From positions 55,467 to 119,466 of IMG/VR virus record IMGVR_UViG_3300032073_000003: DNA of 64,000 bases. The stretch is one strand, 5' to 3'. This document shows positions 8,497 through 16,745 of the stretch, one piece after another (position 1 is the first letter of the stretch; every line of letters begins with the position of its first letter). The notes under the pieces are model-generated. The model saw only the letters and a list, made by a program, of their open reading frames with translations, did not search any database and was not told where the DNA came from. Source of the stretch: a virus. A program made the translations under genes and the position numbers.

Positions 8497-10347
8497 TTAA
8501 AATTGATAACCGTTTAATACAAATTCTCTTACTAAAATATCATTAGGGTTAGAAGTTCCTCCCGTATTAAAGGATTCAAATTCTACATCAAATACATCTC
8601 CAAATGTAGCTTGACCTATAACACTGAATGTAAAACTTTGTGCTCTACCTTGTCTTATTTCAGGGTATCCTATTGCATCCGTAATAGCTGTTCCATTAGA
8701 ACGCAACCTACAAGCTATGAATCCATCACCTGACATTTCAACTGTTCCTGAGACAATTACCATGAAATTTGCATCCACCTTTGAGTTGTATTCAAGAGAG
8801 CAATTTGCTACATTCGTTATTACCCTTGTAACCAAAGGAAATGTTGGAGCATTTGTGAAAGCACCTGTATCTATGTTTGCTGCTGCTAATACTTGTGGGT
8901 TTGTAGTTCCCGTATTTAAATCATTTAAGTTTCCTACAATAGACATGGTTGCCTTAGCATTACCATTTTGAATACCTTGATTAGCTTGTATTATTGTGCT
9001 ATTCTGAATATCATAATCAAAGTTTGCTACAACACCTGTAGTTAAACCAATGTCTATTCCAGTATTTGAAGCAATAGTTCCAAATCCAATAGTAGCTGAG
9101 TTACTTATATCAATGCCGTTCTGAGTTTGTTGAGGATGAATAACACAACCGGAAATATTAACAGCACCAAATCCATTTCCCCCTCCATTATCAAGTAATT
9201 CTATCATAGATACAGTAGCGTAACCACTTGGTGTAGGTAAACTTGTTTCATCAAACCACCTTACATACTCGCAAGAACTAATTTGTAATTTAGATACGTT
9301 TTTAAATTGACAACCTATTGTAGTTGCCTCAACATACCATACTAATGTATTTTGGATATCTATTAAATCAAATCCTTCTATATACCAAACATCAAAACAG
9401 TTTCTAAACTGACAGTTAATAATAGTTAATACTTTATCTCTTCCTGCATTATAGTCAGGCTGATTGTAATTAACTGCTCTTAGCACAACATCACCTCCTG
9501 TACTATTTGTAGATGAAAGTTTTAAATTTGCTAATTGAAAATTTACATCAGTAACAGTTATAAAATCTCCTGCACCTGCAGCTCCTGTATAAGTTAACTC
9601 ATCAAGATCTCTATCCCAACCTACAATAGCAATATTAGGATTAGTAATATCTAATCTATTTGTGCAATTAACATTACCTCTTACAAAGTATGCTGTATTA
9701 GCTGCTAAAGTTATAACACCTCCTACGGCAGTACCAAAGTCAGATTCTTGTGATACCTCAACCATATTAGTTGAGTTAATAGTCGGTGTGAATACACTAG
9801 ATAAAGGTGTTTGATAACTAGGTATAACTCCCGGACCATTAGATGTTAATACATCACCTATTGTACCTGGAGTTAAATTATCATAATTATTTGCACTAGT
9901 AGCATGTATAATATCTCCAGTTGCTGCAGTATTTGGGAATGATGCTGTACTCCAATCTGCCGTTGTTGCATCACTTCTTAAAAATGTACCAGCACTTCCT
10001 ATAGGTATTCTTGTAGCTGTATCATTTCCTGTTGCTACTACTAAATCCCCTTCTACATCCCATATTGGATCAGTAGCTACATCACCTCCTCCACCAGCAC
10101 CAGCAGTTGTTTCTTTCCAAACAGCAGCTCCTACTGTAGCATCTACTAATTTATATGACTTATCTGCTGTAACATCAGTCCATTCAGAACCTACAGCATA
10201 ACCAGATGCAGAATCATCAGTTACTGCTGGAGCAACAGTTGCTGTCCAATTATTTTGTAATACAGCTGAAGTAGTAGCATCTACATCTGAATGCACAGTT
10301 ACTGTACCTTCTATGCCTGATATTATTGGTTGATTTCTTTCACTCAT
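8497..10347 (-). CDS. Tail fibre/receptor-binding protein with beta-helix
   Basis: A 616-aa structural protein, rich in Asn, Thr, Gly and Ala with few charges. Residues about 1-90 look like a capsid- or tail-attachment segment ending in a Gly hinge (AGAGGGGD). Residues about 90-185 contain two repeats typical of phage fibre shafts (DLVVATGNDTATRIP, DIIHATSANNYDNLTP). From about 205 to 470, regularly spaced Asn/Gly turns (ITNPNIAIVGWD, LTIINCQFRNCFD) indicate a pectate-lyase-like right-handed beta-helix. The C-terminus is beta-rich. It probably binds host surface polysaccharide. No catalytic site is visible. Confidence 0.75.
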   Translation of the reverse strand: MSERNQPIISGIEGTVTVHSDVDATTSAVLQNNWTATVAPAVTDDSASGYAVGSEWTDVTADKSYKLVDATVGAAVWKETTAGAGGGGDVATDPIWDVEGDLVVATGNDTATRIPIGSAGTFLRSDATTADWSTASFPNTAATGDIIHATSANNYDNLTPGTIGDVLTSNGPGVIPSYQTPLSSVFTPTINSTNMVEVSQESDFGTAVGGVITLAANTAYFVRGNVNCTNRLDITNPNIAIVGWDRDLDELTYTGAAGAGDFITVTDVNFQLANLKLSSTNSTGGDVVLRAVNYNQPDYNAGRDKVLTIINCQFRNCFDVWYIEGFDLIDIQNTLVWYVEATTIGCQFKNVSKLQISSCEYVRWFDETSLPTPSGYATVSMIELLDNGGGNGFGAVNISGCVIHPQQTQNGIDISNSATIGFGTIASNTGIDIGLTTGVVANFDYDIQNSTIIQANQGIQNGNAKATMSIVGNLNDLNTGTTNPQVLAAANIDTGAFTNAPTFPLVTRVITNVANCSLEYNSKVDANFMVIVSGTVEMSGDGFIACRLRSNGTAITDAIGYPEIRQGRAQSFTFSVIGQATFGDVFDVEFESFNTGGTSNPNDILVREFVLNGYQF

Positions 10348-10357
10348 AATTTTATTT

Positions 10358-10393
10358 TTAATCTATTTCTGCGTATGTCTTATTATTGTGCAT
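10358..10393 (-). pseudogene. 11-codon relic of the 86-aa fibre accessory gene
   Basis: The minus strand reads a short frame MHNNKTYAEID then TAA. It matches the first residues of the intact 86-aa gene at 12548-12808 (MHNTKTYAVIN), including a shared ACATACGCAG core and a similar A-rich ribosome-binding leader. It occupies the same relative place, just after a LamG protein. I read it as the remains of a duplicated LamG-plus-accessory module. The similarity is short but well placed. Confidence 0.5.
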
Positions 10394-10403
10394 TTTTATT
10401 ATT

Positions 10404-12545
10404 TTAAGGTGTGTCTGTAACTCTGTCTACTGATTCCATATTGTAACTCAAAGCGTCATTATATGAATTAGGTGCATTGCCTACTCTGTCCTCAATAGTC
10501 ATTGCATTTGAGATACCACCACCACTATAATTAGGTGCTTCACCTACTAAAGAATCTACTGTCATTGCATTTGATGTTCCGTTATTACTTCCTACGTTAT
10601 CAGGTACTGTCCAATCAGTTCCGTTGAATGAAGCATCTTCACCCATTCTGTACCAATAATCTGGGGAAAGACTTGTCAAGTCATTAGGAACTCCACCATT
10701 ATATATGCTAGACAAGTTAGCTGATTGGTCGTTATCCCATACTGCAAATTCATCAATGCTGCCATTAAATCCTGGGAATGTACCTCCTCCTCTATTACCT
10801 ATATATCTTAAAGCTCCGTTATACAAACCTCCTACCCTTTTATATCTAGAATCAGTTGTGGAATTTACTTCGTTAGCTCCATCTGTAAAACATCTTATTG
10901 TTTGGTCAGCACCATCTGGATTGAAAATAATTAATATGTGATGCCAGTCACCATCTAAGACATTACTAGAAAGTAAATGATAAACATTGTTTATGTTTCT
11001 CCAATAGAGGCTACTGTTTTGAGCAGTCCAAAGAGTGTGTAAGTTGTAAGAATCGGCACTAAATAAATTTTTTGCTCCTGGTGCTTGAGCGCTTCCTTTT
11101 ATCCAAAAGGAAAAGGTAAACTGACTGCCATTAGCTACAGTAGAGCTTGCCCCTAAGTCTATATAGTCATCTATTCCGTCAAAAGCAAAACTCCTTTTAC
11201 TGTAATTAGTTAATGCTGAATTGTCAACTAACCAATTACTTGTAAAGTTAGCTTCTTCTCCCATTTTATAGTGTGCTACTGCTCCGCTTGGTAGTGTTGT
11301 AGGTTCTCCGCTACCATCCCATAAATCACCAATAGGAATAACAGAATTGAAAATTGAAACTTCGTCAATATTTCCATTGAATAAATAACTCGGCAATGAT
11401 GTTGGTTCTGAGAAACAACCGATAGTTAAAGTTCCACTTCCATAACTTAAAATAGATGTGCCAGCCGAAGGACTCCCAACTGCAACCCCATCGACATACA
11501 AGATAACTTCACTACCATCGTAAGTACCTACTAAATGATGCCAATTATTATCTAATACTACTCCACTCGTTGCGCTTGTAACTGTTCCCGTAACATCTGT
11601 TTTTATTGCAAATACTACTTTATTTAGTGCAGTAGTTACATAAAAACCATATGCATCCGCTCCTCCAGTTGGTCCGTCTTGACTGATTATCCTAGTGAAA
11701 GCAGAATTTGCGGAACCTTTTATCCAACAGCTTACCGTTATAATGTTTGGTTTTAATGCCGCGCTATTTCCACAATCTACATAGTCATCCACTCCATCAA
11801 ACTCAAAACTATAATTTGAAACTTTGTCTTTGTTCTCATTGTTAGGTAGTAACCACTGTGGTGACTTGTAATCCCCATTATCTCCCATTCTGTACCAAGC
11901 TACTGGAGAAAGTGGTGTTAAGTCTGTTGCCTTTCCACCATTGTAGATAGCTAAAGCATTCTCAGAAGAAAGTTCTGTATTAAAAATAGCCCATTCATCT
12001 TGTTTGCCAGCGTAAAAATTACTTGCAAAATTATTACCGCTTATATAAGCAGCCTGAGAAACTTGAATAGTGCTGTTTTGTAAATTATCTTGTGTTATTG
12101 TAATAGCTTGACTCACTCCATTTTTATAAATGGTTATACCACTTGCTAAACCACTACCGTCATAAGTTACTACTACGTTAGTCCAAACGTTTGGAGGTAT
12201 AACAGAACCAGTTCTAGTTATTATTCTTTTCCTTGTGGAGGTAGAACCACTATTTGTATTGTATAGGTTAAAATATAAAAAATTATCACCAGTTCCGGGG
12301 GAATTAAGATACATTAAAATACCTCTACCACTAGCGTATTTAGTAAATAAATAATCACTACCATTAACTGCATCGGGGTTTACCCAAAAGGAATAAGAAA
12401 AAGCATCTGTATATTCAAAGTTAATTCCATTGCCTATATCAACATATTCATCCACTCCATCAAATGCAAGTGAATATGTATTGCTGAAAGAGGATGCTGG
12501 AATAGCAATATTAAATGGACTATTTAGAGCTCTTGTTGCTTTCAT
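10404..12545 (-). CDS. Adhesin/tail protein with three LamG (ConA-like) domains
   Basis: A 713-aa protein with three tandem concanavalin A-like/LamG_3 domains, starting at about residues 24, 245 and 450. Each opens with the same signature (LAFDGVDEYVDIGN, FEFDGVDDYVDCGN, FAFDGIDDYIDLGA), continues with SFWV/SCWI/SFWI and ends with DEWAIFN/DEVSIFN/DEFAVWD and a WYRMG/HYKMG strand. LamG folds bind carbohydrates, so this is probably a receptor-binding or surface-adhesion protein. The last 60 residues contain three short repeats (NAMTVDSLVGEAPN-like). It lies in the fibre block between the 86-aa gene and the relic copy of that gene. Confidence 0.8.
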   Translation of the reverse strand: MKATRALNSPFNIAIPASSFSNTYSLAFDGVDEYVDIGNGINFEYTDAFSYSFWVNPDAVNGSDYLFTKYASGRGILMYLNSPGTGDNFLYFNLYNTNSGSTSTRKRIITRTGSVIPPNVWTNVVVTYDGSGLASGITIYKNGVSQAITITQDNLQNSTIQVSQAAYISGNNFASNFYAGKQDEWAIFNTELSSENALAIYNGGKATDLTPLSPVAWYRMGDNGDYKSPQWLLPNNENKDKVSNYSFEFDGVDDYVDCGNSAALKPNIITVSCWIKGSANSAFTRIISQDGPTGGADAYGFYVTTALNKVVFAIKTDVTGTVTSATSGVVLDNNWHHLVGTYDGSEVILYVDGVAVGSPSAGTSILSYGSGTLTIGCFSEPTSLPSYLFNGNIDEVSIFNSVIPIGDLWDGSGEPTTLPSGAVAHYKMGEEANFTSNWLVDNSALTNYSKRSFAFDGIDDYIDLGASSTVANGSQFTFSFWIKGSAQAPGAKNLFSADSYNLHTLWTAQNSSLYWRNINNVYHLLSSNVLDGDWHHILIIFNPDGADQTIRCFTDGANEVNSTTDSRYKRVGGLYNGALRYIGNRGGGTFPGFNGSIDEFAVWDNDQSANLSSIYNGGVPNDLTSLSPDYWYRMGEDASFNGTDWTVPDNVGSNNGTSNAMTVDSLVGEAPNYSGGGISNAMTIEDRVGNAPNSYNDALSYNMESVDRVTDTP

Positions 12546-12547
12546 TA

Positions 12548-12808
12548 TTATACTATTTCTTCAATAGGTTGACTCCATTCAAGAGTAGACATTAATTCTA
12601 ATATTGCGTGATGATCATAAGTACCTACCGGAACAACAGTATTATCCATTATGAAAGTTGGAGTATAACCATCTTCCCACTTAATAACAAACTGCGTATC
12701 GTCTAAAGATTTTCTAATAGTAGATGCTGAACTTTGTGCTACTTGGCTAAAGTCTATTAAGCTAATATCTGTTAAGTTAATTACTGCGTATGTTTTTGTA
12801 TTATGCAT
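12548..12808 (-). CDS. Small fibre-accessory protein (86 aa)
   Basis: An 86-aa protein placed between two LamG genes, 2 bases before the larger one. It has mixed alpha/beta character, with strands around TYAVINLTDISLID and QFVIKWEDGYTP. Its size and position, with a relic copy after the other LamG gene, suggest a fibre chaperone or connector that travels with the LamG proteins. No known family is recognised. Confidence 0.7.
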   Translation of the reverse strand: MHNTKTYAVINLTDISLIDFSQVAQSSASTIRKSLDDTQFVIKWEDGYTPTFIMDNTVVPVGTYDHHAILELMSTLEWSQPIEEIV

Positions 12809-12826
12809 TTTTATATTTTTTTAAAA

Positions 12827-13639
12827 TTATGTTGGAACATCTGTTTCAATACGACTTGCTGTCATATTAATCATTGTACCGTCATTACTATTAATACCAT
12901 GATCAATAATTGTTGGAAAAGTATCTCCATCTCCCATTCTCCACCAATTAGATGGGCTTAAAGATGATATGTCATTAGGAACACCAGTTCCATAAATTGA
13001 AGTTACATCTGCTTGAGTTAATGAACTATTAAATATAGCAAATTCATCAATATTTCCACTATAGGTTCTAAAGTCATTTCCAGCATTTCCTCCTATAACT
13101 CCGTTAAAGTATCCAGTTCCTAATGTTGTAGGAAAATCAGTACCTGTTTGCTCTGGTGGAAAAAGTTCAAACGATAAAGTAACAGGACCTCCATTAATGT
13201 AAAGTTTAATCTTATCTGAATTTGTTAATCCAGCACCATCAAAAACAAATGCATAATGAAACCACGACCCATCTGTTATAAATGAAGGTAAAGATGCTTT
13301 AGGATAATAAGCTTCAAAACTACCAAAAGAGCCTCCAAATAACCTAAACATTAACCCTCTAGTATTGAGAAATTGGATAACCAAAATACCACTACCACCT
13401 TGGTTTGGACCTGTAGAAAGCTGAGTAGCCATTAAAAATCTTGAATTTAAAAAACCATTTGGTTCAGTACCCTCATATTTACACCAACCTGAAAAACTAG
13501 CATTTGAAGCTCCATCTAATGCGGATAAATTACCTACACTAATATAATCATCAGTATTATTGAAATATATACTTTTACTACTAGAAAAAGGTTCTGCTAT
13601 TTCTATTTCAAAATTGTTATTTCCTCTTTGGATAAACAT
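12827..13639 (-). CDS. Single-LamG-domain tail/adhesin protein
   Basis: A 270-aa protein with one ConA-like/LamG_3 domain over about residues 20-235: KSIYFNNTDDYISVGN, then ASFSGWCKYEG, then IDEFAIFNSSL and NWWRMGDG. It ends with a short tail (MINMTASRIETDVPT) resembling the C-terminal repeats of the 713-aa protein, which may be an attachment or trimerisation tag. It is probably a paralogue of one domain of that protein. Its stop and start abut the neighbouring structural genes. Confidence 0.75.
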   Translation of the reverse strand: MFIQRGNNNFEIEIAEPFSSSKSIYFNNTDDYISVGNLSALDGASNASFSGWCKYEGTEPNGFLNSRFLMATQLSTGPNQGGSGILVIQFLNTRGLMFRLFGGSFGSFEAYYPKASLPSFITDGSWFHYAFVFDGAGLTNSDKIKLYINGGPVTLSFELFPPEQTGTDFPTTLGTGYFNGVIGGNAGNDFRTYSGNIDEFAIFNSSLTQADVTSIYGTGVPNDISSLSPSNWWRMGDGDTFPTIIDHGINSNDGTMINMTASRIETDVPT

Positions 13640-14019
13640 TATAGTTCTCTATTGTCTATTAAAATTAAAGTATTAGCATCAAGCACTAAGAATCCTACGT
13701 CATTTAATGTACCTGGAGTAGTTGAAAATCCACCATTACCAGCATCTGTTACATAATAGTATTCTCCTACCGTATAACCATGTGCATTTGATACAAAAAA
13801 TCCAGTAGTCTGTACTTTTATAATATCAACACTAACTATCTCAGTTACAAACAATGCTTTTTGCTTATTAATATCTGTTGCATTTGAAGGAAGTAAATCA
13901 CCTGTAGTTGTGTCAATATATATAGCCATTAACTTATCTGTACCGGGCAGAATTAACCCATGAGCAACCTTAGTTATTGTTGCTGTTGTTGTATTTTTTC
14001 TTGTTACTGTTGCAAACAT
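13639..14019 (-). CDS. Small beta-rich virion-associated protein (tentative)
   Basis: A 126-aa, Thr/Val/Gly-rich protein predicted to be almost all beta (ATVTRKNTTTATITK, YTVGEYYYVTDAGNGGFS). Small beta-barrel proteins of this kind decorate heads or join fibres to the tail. It overlaps the LamG gene start by one base, so it belongs to the fibre operon. I recognise no specific family. Confidence 0.65.
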   Translation of the reverse strand: MFATVTRKNTTTATITKVAHGLILPGTDKLMAIYIDTTTGDLLPSNATDINKQKALFVTEIVSVDIIKVQTTGFFVSNAHGYTVGEYYYVTDAGNGGFSTTPGTLNDVGFLVLDANTLILIDNREL

Positions 14020-14020
14020 A

Positions 14021-14608
14021 TTACGTAAGTATATCTACATACACTGTAGCAGAACCGTTACCATTGTAATCTATGTCTGGCAATGTATCATTGTTAAATT
14101 CAAAAGATTGTGACCAACCATCTGGTCTTACAACACTATTTATTGACCCTCCTGACCCATCTATAAAAATAGTTGCAGCTTTACTTCCTGCAGGTATTGT
14201 TCCTGCTCCTGTAGTAGAAGATGAGGTTAATGCTGTAGCAACTGAAGCTGTGTTAGCTTCAACTAGTAATTGAGTTGCTTCTGTAGCACCTCCTCCTCCT
14301 GTTATATAAGTTATAGTACATCCACTATAATCTGCAGGATCTGGAGTTGTGCTACCAGGTTCATAATATTGAACACTAGTGAATCCTCCGGTAACAGTAT
14401 CAAAAATTCTAATTTCAAGTCTTACTATATCTCCTGCTGGTGGAACTGGTCCAGAACAAGAAATATTTACTAATTCAGCCTCATATTCTTTCCCACCTGT
14501 TACAATAGAAGCAGCAATTTTATCTAACCCCAACAATACTTTATATTGCCAGGGCCAATTATTACCTTTGAGACCACTATTTTTTAAGTTCCCAATGCTA
14601 TTTGACAT
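14021..14608 (-). CDS. Beta-rich structural protein, fibre block
   Basis: A 195-aa protein with low charge and many Ser, Thr and Gly. It ends in predicted strands (SVVRPDGWSQSFEFNNDT, SATVYVDILT), and a Gly-rich hinge (YITGGGGATEATQLL) near residue 110 precedes a short helix. Such layouts are common in phage baseplate/fibre adaptors. It is one base from its downstream neighbour. The function is inferred from composition and position. Confidence 0.65.
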   Translation of the reverse strand: MSNSIGNLKNSGLKGNNWPWQYKVLLGLDKIAASIVTGGKEYEAELVNISCSGPVPPAGDIVRLEIRIFDTVTGGFTSVQYYEPGSTTPDPADYSGCTITYITGGGGATEATQLLVEANTASVATALTSSSTTGAGTIPAGSKAATIFIDGSGGSINSVVRPDGWSQSFEFNNDTLPDIDYNGNGSATVYVDILT

Positions 14609-14614
14609 AGTTTA

Positions 14615-14854
14615 TTATTTTATTACATGAACAGAACCGCCTGGTTTACTGTATAAATCTCCTACTTTTAATCCAGCTGCTAAAGCTGCAGTATCATCTG
14701 CATATTCTCTAGAGGATATTAGGGATCCAGAATCTAGTAAAAATTTCTTTACTGATCTGTTAAGATATTGGTACATTTGAGTCAGTTTAGATCTGTACTC
14801 AGGCATAGTACCTGTTGCATTATCTGCATTTTCAAATTCTTTTAAAGTTGCCAT
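14615..14854 (-). CDS. Small structural protein, first gene of fibre/lysis operon
   Basis: A 79-aa protein with a helical N-terminal part (EFENADNATGTMPEYRSKLTQ) and a C-terminal beta turn (AAGLKVGDLYSKPGGSVHVI). The C-terminal phrase resembles short tail-fibre tip segments in flavobacterial phages. It is the first gene downstream of the TATATTTG element at 14876-14883, so it should head the transcript that runs to the terminator at 6.6 kb. Confidence 0.65.
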   Translation of the reverse strand: MATLKEFENADNATGTMPEYRSKLTQMYQYLNRSVKKFLLDSGSLISSREYADDTAALAAGLKVGDLYSKPGGSVHVIK

Positions 14855-14875
14855 GGTATAAATTTTAATTAGTTA

Positions 14876-14883
14876 CAAATATA
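14876..14883 (-). promoter_or_regulatory. -7 type promoter element of fibre/lysis operon
   Basis: TATATTTG on the minus strand, between the terminator at 14904-14936 and the ATG at 14854. It matches the Bacteroidota TAnnTTTG consensus and is identical to elements at 6546 and 15485. A TTTG seven bases further upstream is too close to be a -33 element. Confidence 0.45.
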
Positions 14884-14903
14884 ATATACAAAAAAATATT
14901 GAA

Positions 14904-14936
14904 ATAAAAAAATCCCTAGACTCTCATCTAAGGATT
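14904..14936 (-). terminator. Rho-independent terminator after GroES-like gene
   Basis: On the minus strand AATCCTTAGA (14927-14936) pairs with TCTAGGGATT (14911-14920), with one G-U pair, across a 6-base loop, then a run of U. It closes the short operon with the GroES-like and 67-aa genes and insulates the fibre operon. Confidence 0.8.
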
Positions 14937-14963
14937 TATATTCATAAACTTAATTATATTAAG

Positions 14964-15242
14964 TTACCATACAATTGCTATAGCTGTATCAGGAATTAAT
15001 ATTCTCATTTTCCCATCAATTTCTATTTTTTCTCCAGACTCTAGTGCATATGATTGAGCATATACCATATCTCCTTTTTTAAGTTTTTCTACTTCATTTC
15101 CTACTGCAAATACTTCTAATTTTTCCCATTTTTTCATAGCTGCTGCCATAATTGCTTCTTCATCTTGTGCAGAAATTTCAATTTTAGACTTTTTTAAATC
15201 TGGAATTGTAATTAAAACTCTTTTACCTCTTAAACTCTTCAT
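14964..15242 (-). CDS. GroES-like co-chaperonin (Cpn10 fold)
   Basis: A 92-aa protein with the order of elements of a Cpn10 barrel: GKRVLITIPD at the N-terminus, FAVGNEVEKLKKGDMVYAQ (the 'VvavG...vkvGD.V' signature) in the middle, and a closing strand (MRILIPDTAIAIVW) like the family's 'ey.i..e.dilav' end. The segment at about residues 20-35 takes the place of the mobile loop. T4 gp31 is a precedent for a phage co-chaperonin that adapts host GroEL for capsid folding, so the same role is plausible here. The match is to fold signature, not to a close homologue. Confidence 0.65.
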   Translation of the reverse strand: MKSLRGKRVLITIPDLKKSKIEISAQDEEAIMAAAMKKWEKLEVFAVGNEVEKLKKGDMVYAQSYALESGEKIEIDGKMRILIPDTAIAIVW

Positions 15243-15259
15243 GTAATAGTTTTTTTAAG

Positions 15260-15463
15260 TTATGCTTCATAACTTTGATTTGACATAATAGGTTCTTCTA
15301 CTGTTGCATTATCTACAGAAGGATGGCTATCTTTTAATATTAACTCTAATTTTATTTTTTCTAATAATCCTACTAAAGCTAGATTACCATAAGCTTCATC
15401 TTTTACTTTAACTTCTAATCCTTCTTGTTTTACCTCGATAGATAATAATACTGTATTCTCCAT
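15260..15463 (-). CDS. Small acidic hypothetical protein (67 aa)
   Basis: The frame can be read from an ATG at 15487, but a TATATTTG promoter element lies at 15485-15492. The ATG at 15461-15463 (MENTVLLSIEVKQE) is therefore the better start, giving 67 aa. The protein has an N-terminal beta hairpin, a helix (YGNLALVGLLEKIKLELI) and an acidic C-terminus. It is probably a one-domain regulatory or structural accessory co-transcribed with the GroES-like gene. The family is unknown. Confidence 0.6.
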   Translation of the reverse strand: MENTVLLSIEVKQEGLEVKVKDEAYGNLALVGLLEKIKLELILKDSHPSVDNATVEEPIMSNQSYEA

Positions 15464-15484
15464 ATATTTATTTTTTATTTTATA

Positions 15485-15492
15485 CAAATATA
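15485..15492 (-). promoter_or_regulatory. -7 type promoter element of co-chaperonin operon
   Basis: TATATTTG on the minus strand, 21 bases before the preferred ATG of the 67-aa gene. It is the third identical octamer at a minus-strand operon head. Its position argues against the longer upstream start for that gene. Confidence 0.45.
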
Positions 15493-15511
15493 TAAATTTT
15501 ATTTATTTAAA

Positions 15512-15622
15512 CTATAAAACTTTAAGTGTATTAATTATATATAGTGATAAAAATATAAGAAGTAAATAAAGACCTAATACTAGCCATTTTCCATTTTTTA
15601 TATCGTCCTTATTATTTTTCAC
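15512..15622 (-). CDS. Possible 36-aa membrane peptide, GTG start
   Basis: A GTG at 15620-15622, inside the last codons of the exonuclease gene, opens a 36-codon frame. It has a charged N-terminus (KNNKDDIKNGKW) and one clear membrane helix (LVLGLYLLLIFLSLYII). The overlap with the upstream stop fits translational coupling, but the non-ATG start and small size leave doubt. If real, it is a single-pass inner-membrane peptide. Confidence 0.4.
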   Translation of the reverse strand: MKNNKDDIKNGKWLVLGLYLLLIFLSLYIINTLKVL

Positions 15623-16409
15623 CGCTTAACATTCTATATTGTAATAAATCTTGATACGTTTTATTGTTAATTTTAAATGGTTGACGACAATCTTTTTCTC
15701 TACAACGCATAAAATGCTGTATTGTTCCAGCAGTTGTAGTATATGTTTTATTAATGCCTACATAATTAGATCCACATTCTGGACATCCATATTTAGGACC
15801 CCCTCTAGCTACTGAATAATTAAATTTATTTCTAGCATATGGTCTAAGCTTTTTATATATTTCCTCTAAGGTCACCACATCTCCATCACAATATTTATGC
15901 ATATGAGCTAACGCTTTAGGATCTTTTTTAAATATTATATTCATCCAAGTTTCTATCCCACCCGGATCTAACTTTAATGTTAATCCAAAATACTTAGCTA
16001 CTTCAGCTAGTTTATTAGACGGGAGGCTTAAATACTTCTTACACATTTTTAAAGTATCTATCATAACATAAGTATCTCGCATTTCTAACCCATGAAACAA
16101 AGCTCTAGTACGTATCCATTTAATATCAAACCTATCTCCATTATGAGCTACTATCTCATCTGCTTTATCTAATACTTTAATAAATTTCTCTATTAACTCT
16201 TTATCGCATTGTTTATTTAAACCCCAATCTAAATGATGCACCTTCTTAAGTCCTTCCCATTTCCAAGAGATAGTCATTATCTGAGCATAATTAATAATCT
16301 GATGTGGTAATATATTTTGGTTATAACCAGGTTTCCAAAAATGACCTTCGCAAAATGATGTCTCAATATCATAGAACAATCTCTTTCTAGATCTTCCTTT
16401 AGTTCTCAT
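15612..16409 (-). CDS. DnaQ/RNase H-like 3'-5' exonuclease with zinc ribbon
   Basis: A 265-aa protein counted from the ATG at 16407-16409; a TTG at 16430 would add seven residues. The exonuclease motifs are present: FYDIET near the N-terminus, VAHNGDRFDIKW in the middle and HKYCDGDVVTLEEIY for motif III. This resembles the exonuclease domain of B-family polymerases and YprB-like proteins. The C-terminal 65 residues form a zinc ribbon (CPEC...CREKDC). It stands alone on the minus strand while the PolB, which has its own exonuclease domain, is on the plus strand. It may proofread, recombine or degrade host DNA. Confidence 0.8.
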   Translation of the reverse strand: MRTKGRSRKRLFYDIETSFCEGHFWKPGYNQNILPHQIINYAQIMTISWKWEGLKKVHHLDWGLNKQCDKELIEKFIKVLDKADEIVAHNGDRFDIKWIRTRALFHGLEMRDTYVMIDTLKMCKKYLSLPSNKLAEVAKYFGLTLKLDPGGIETWMNIIFKKDPKALAHMHKYCDGDVVTLEEIYKKLRPYARNKFNYSVARGGPKYGCPECGSNYVGINKTYTTTAGTIQHFMRCREKDCRQPFKINNKTYQDLLQYRMLSGEK

Positions 16410-16530
16410 GTGTTGATTATTGGTTAACAATTGAAGCTAAACTTTTGAACAAACTCTTAAGCTTCTTTAACATTGATTTATAATAATATACAAAAAAAAG
16501 ATGAGGATTGCAAAAGTACTACTTCTGTAG

Positions 16531-16548
16531 GAGGGTTATTACCCCCTC
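16531..16548. other. GC-rich hairpin in divergent region
   Basis: GAGGG (16531-16535) pairs with CCCTC (16544-16548) across TTATTACC. It has no U-run on either side, so it is not an obvious terminator; it could be an operator or part of an origin. Confidence 0.4.
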
Positions 16549-16618
16549 TGTGGTATCATCCATATTTCTAAACTATATATTTCAAGTTGTATACTTTAGG
16601 TTGTGGTGAGGCCTTAAT

Positions 16619-16679
16619 AAAATGATCCCGGGGTCTGCCAACAAGTTGGTCACCCCCCTTTGTTCTACAAGATCATTTT
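16619..16679. repeat. Nested three-stem inverted repeat
   Basis: AAAATGATC (16619-16627) is a perfect inverse of GATCATTTT (16671-16679). Inside it GGGGT (16630-16634) pairs with ACCCC (16652-16656), and inside that CCAA (16638-16641) pairs with TTGG (16646-16649) across CAAG. Three concentric stems in 61 bases are unlikely by chance in this AT-rich DNA. It could be a structured RNA, a bidirectional terminator or an origin element. Confidence 0.6.
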
Positions 16680-16745
16680 TCATATTTGCTCATACAAATC
16701 TTTTTTTTCTGCTGGCAAAAAAACATCTGCCTGAACAAACAACAG

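Noticed and set aside
8497-15242. Major capsid protein candidate in the structural block
   Set aside because: All larger genes here look like fibres or LamG adhesins; by gene order the capsid gene should lie beyond the portal, outside the window.
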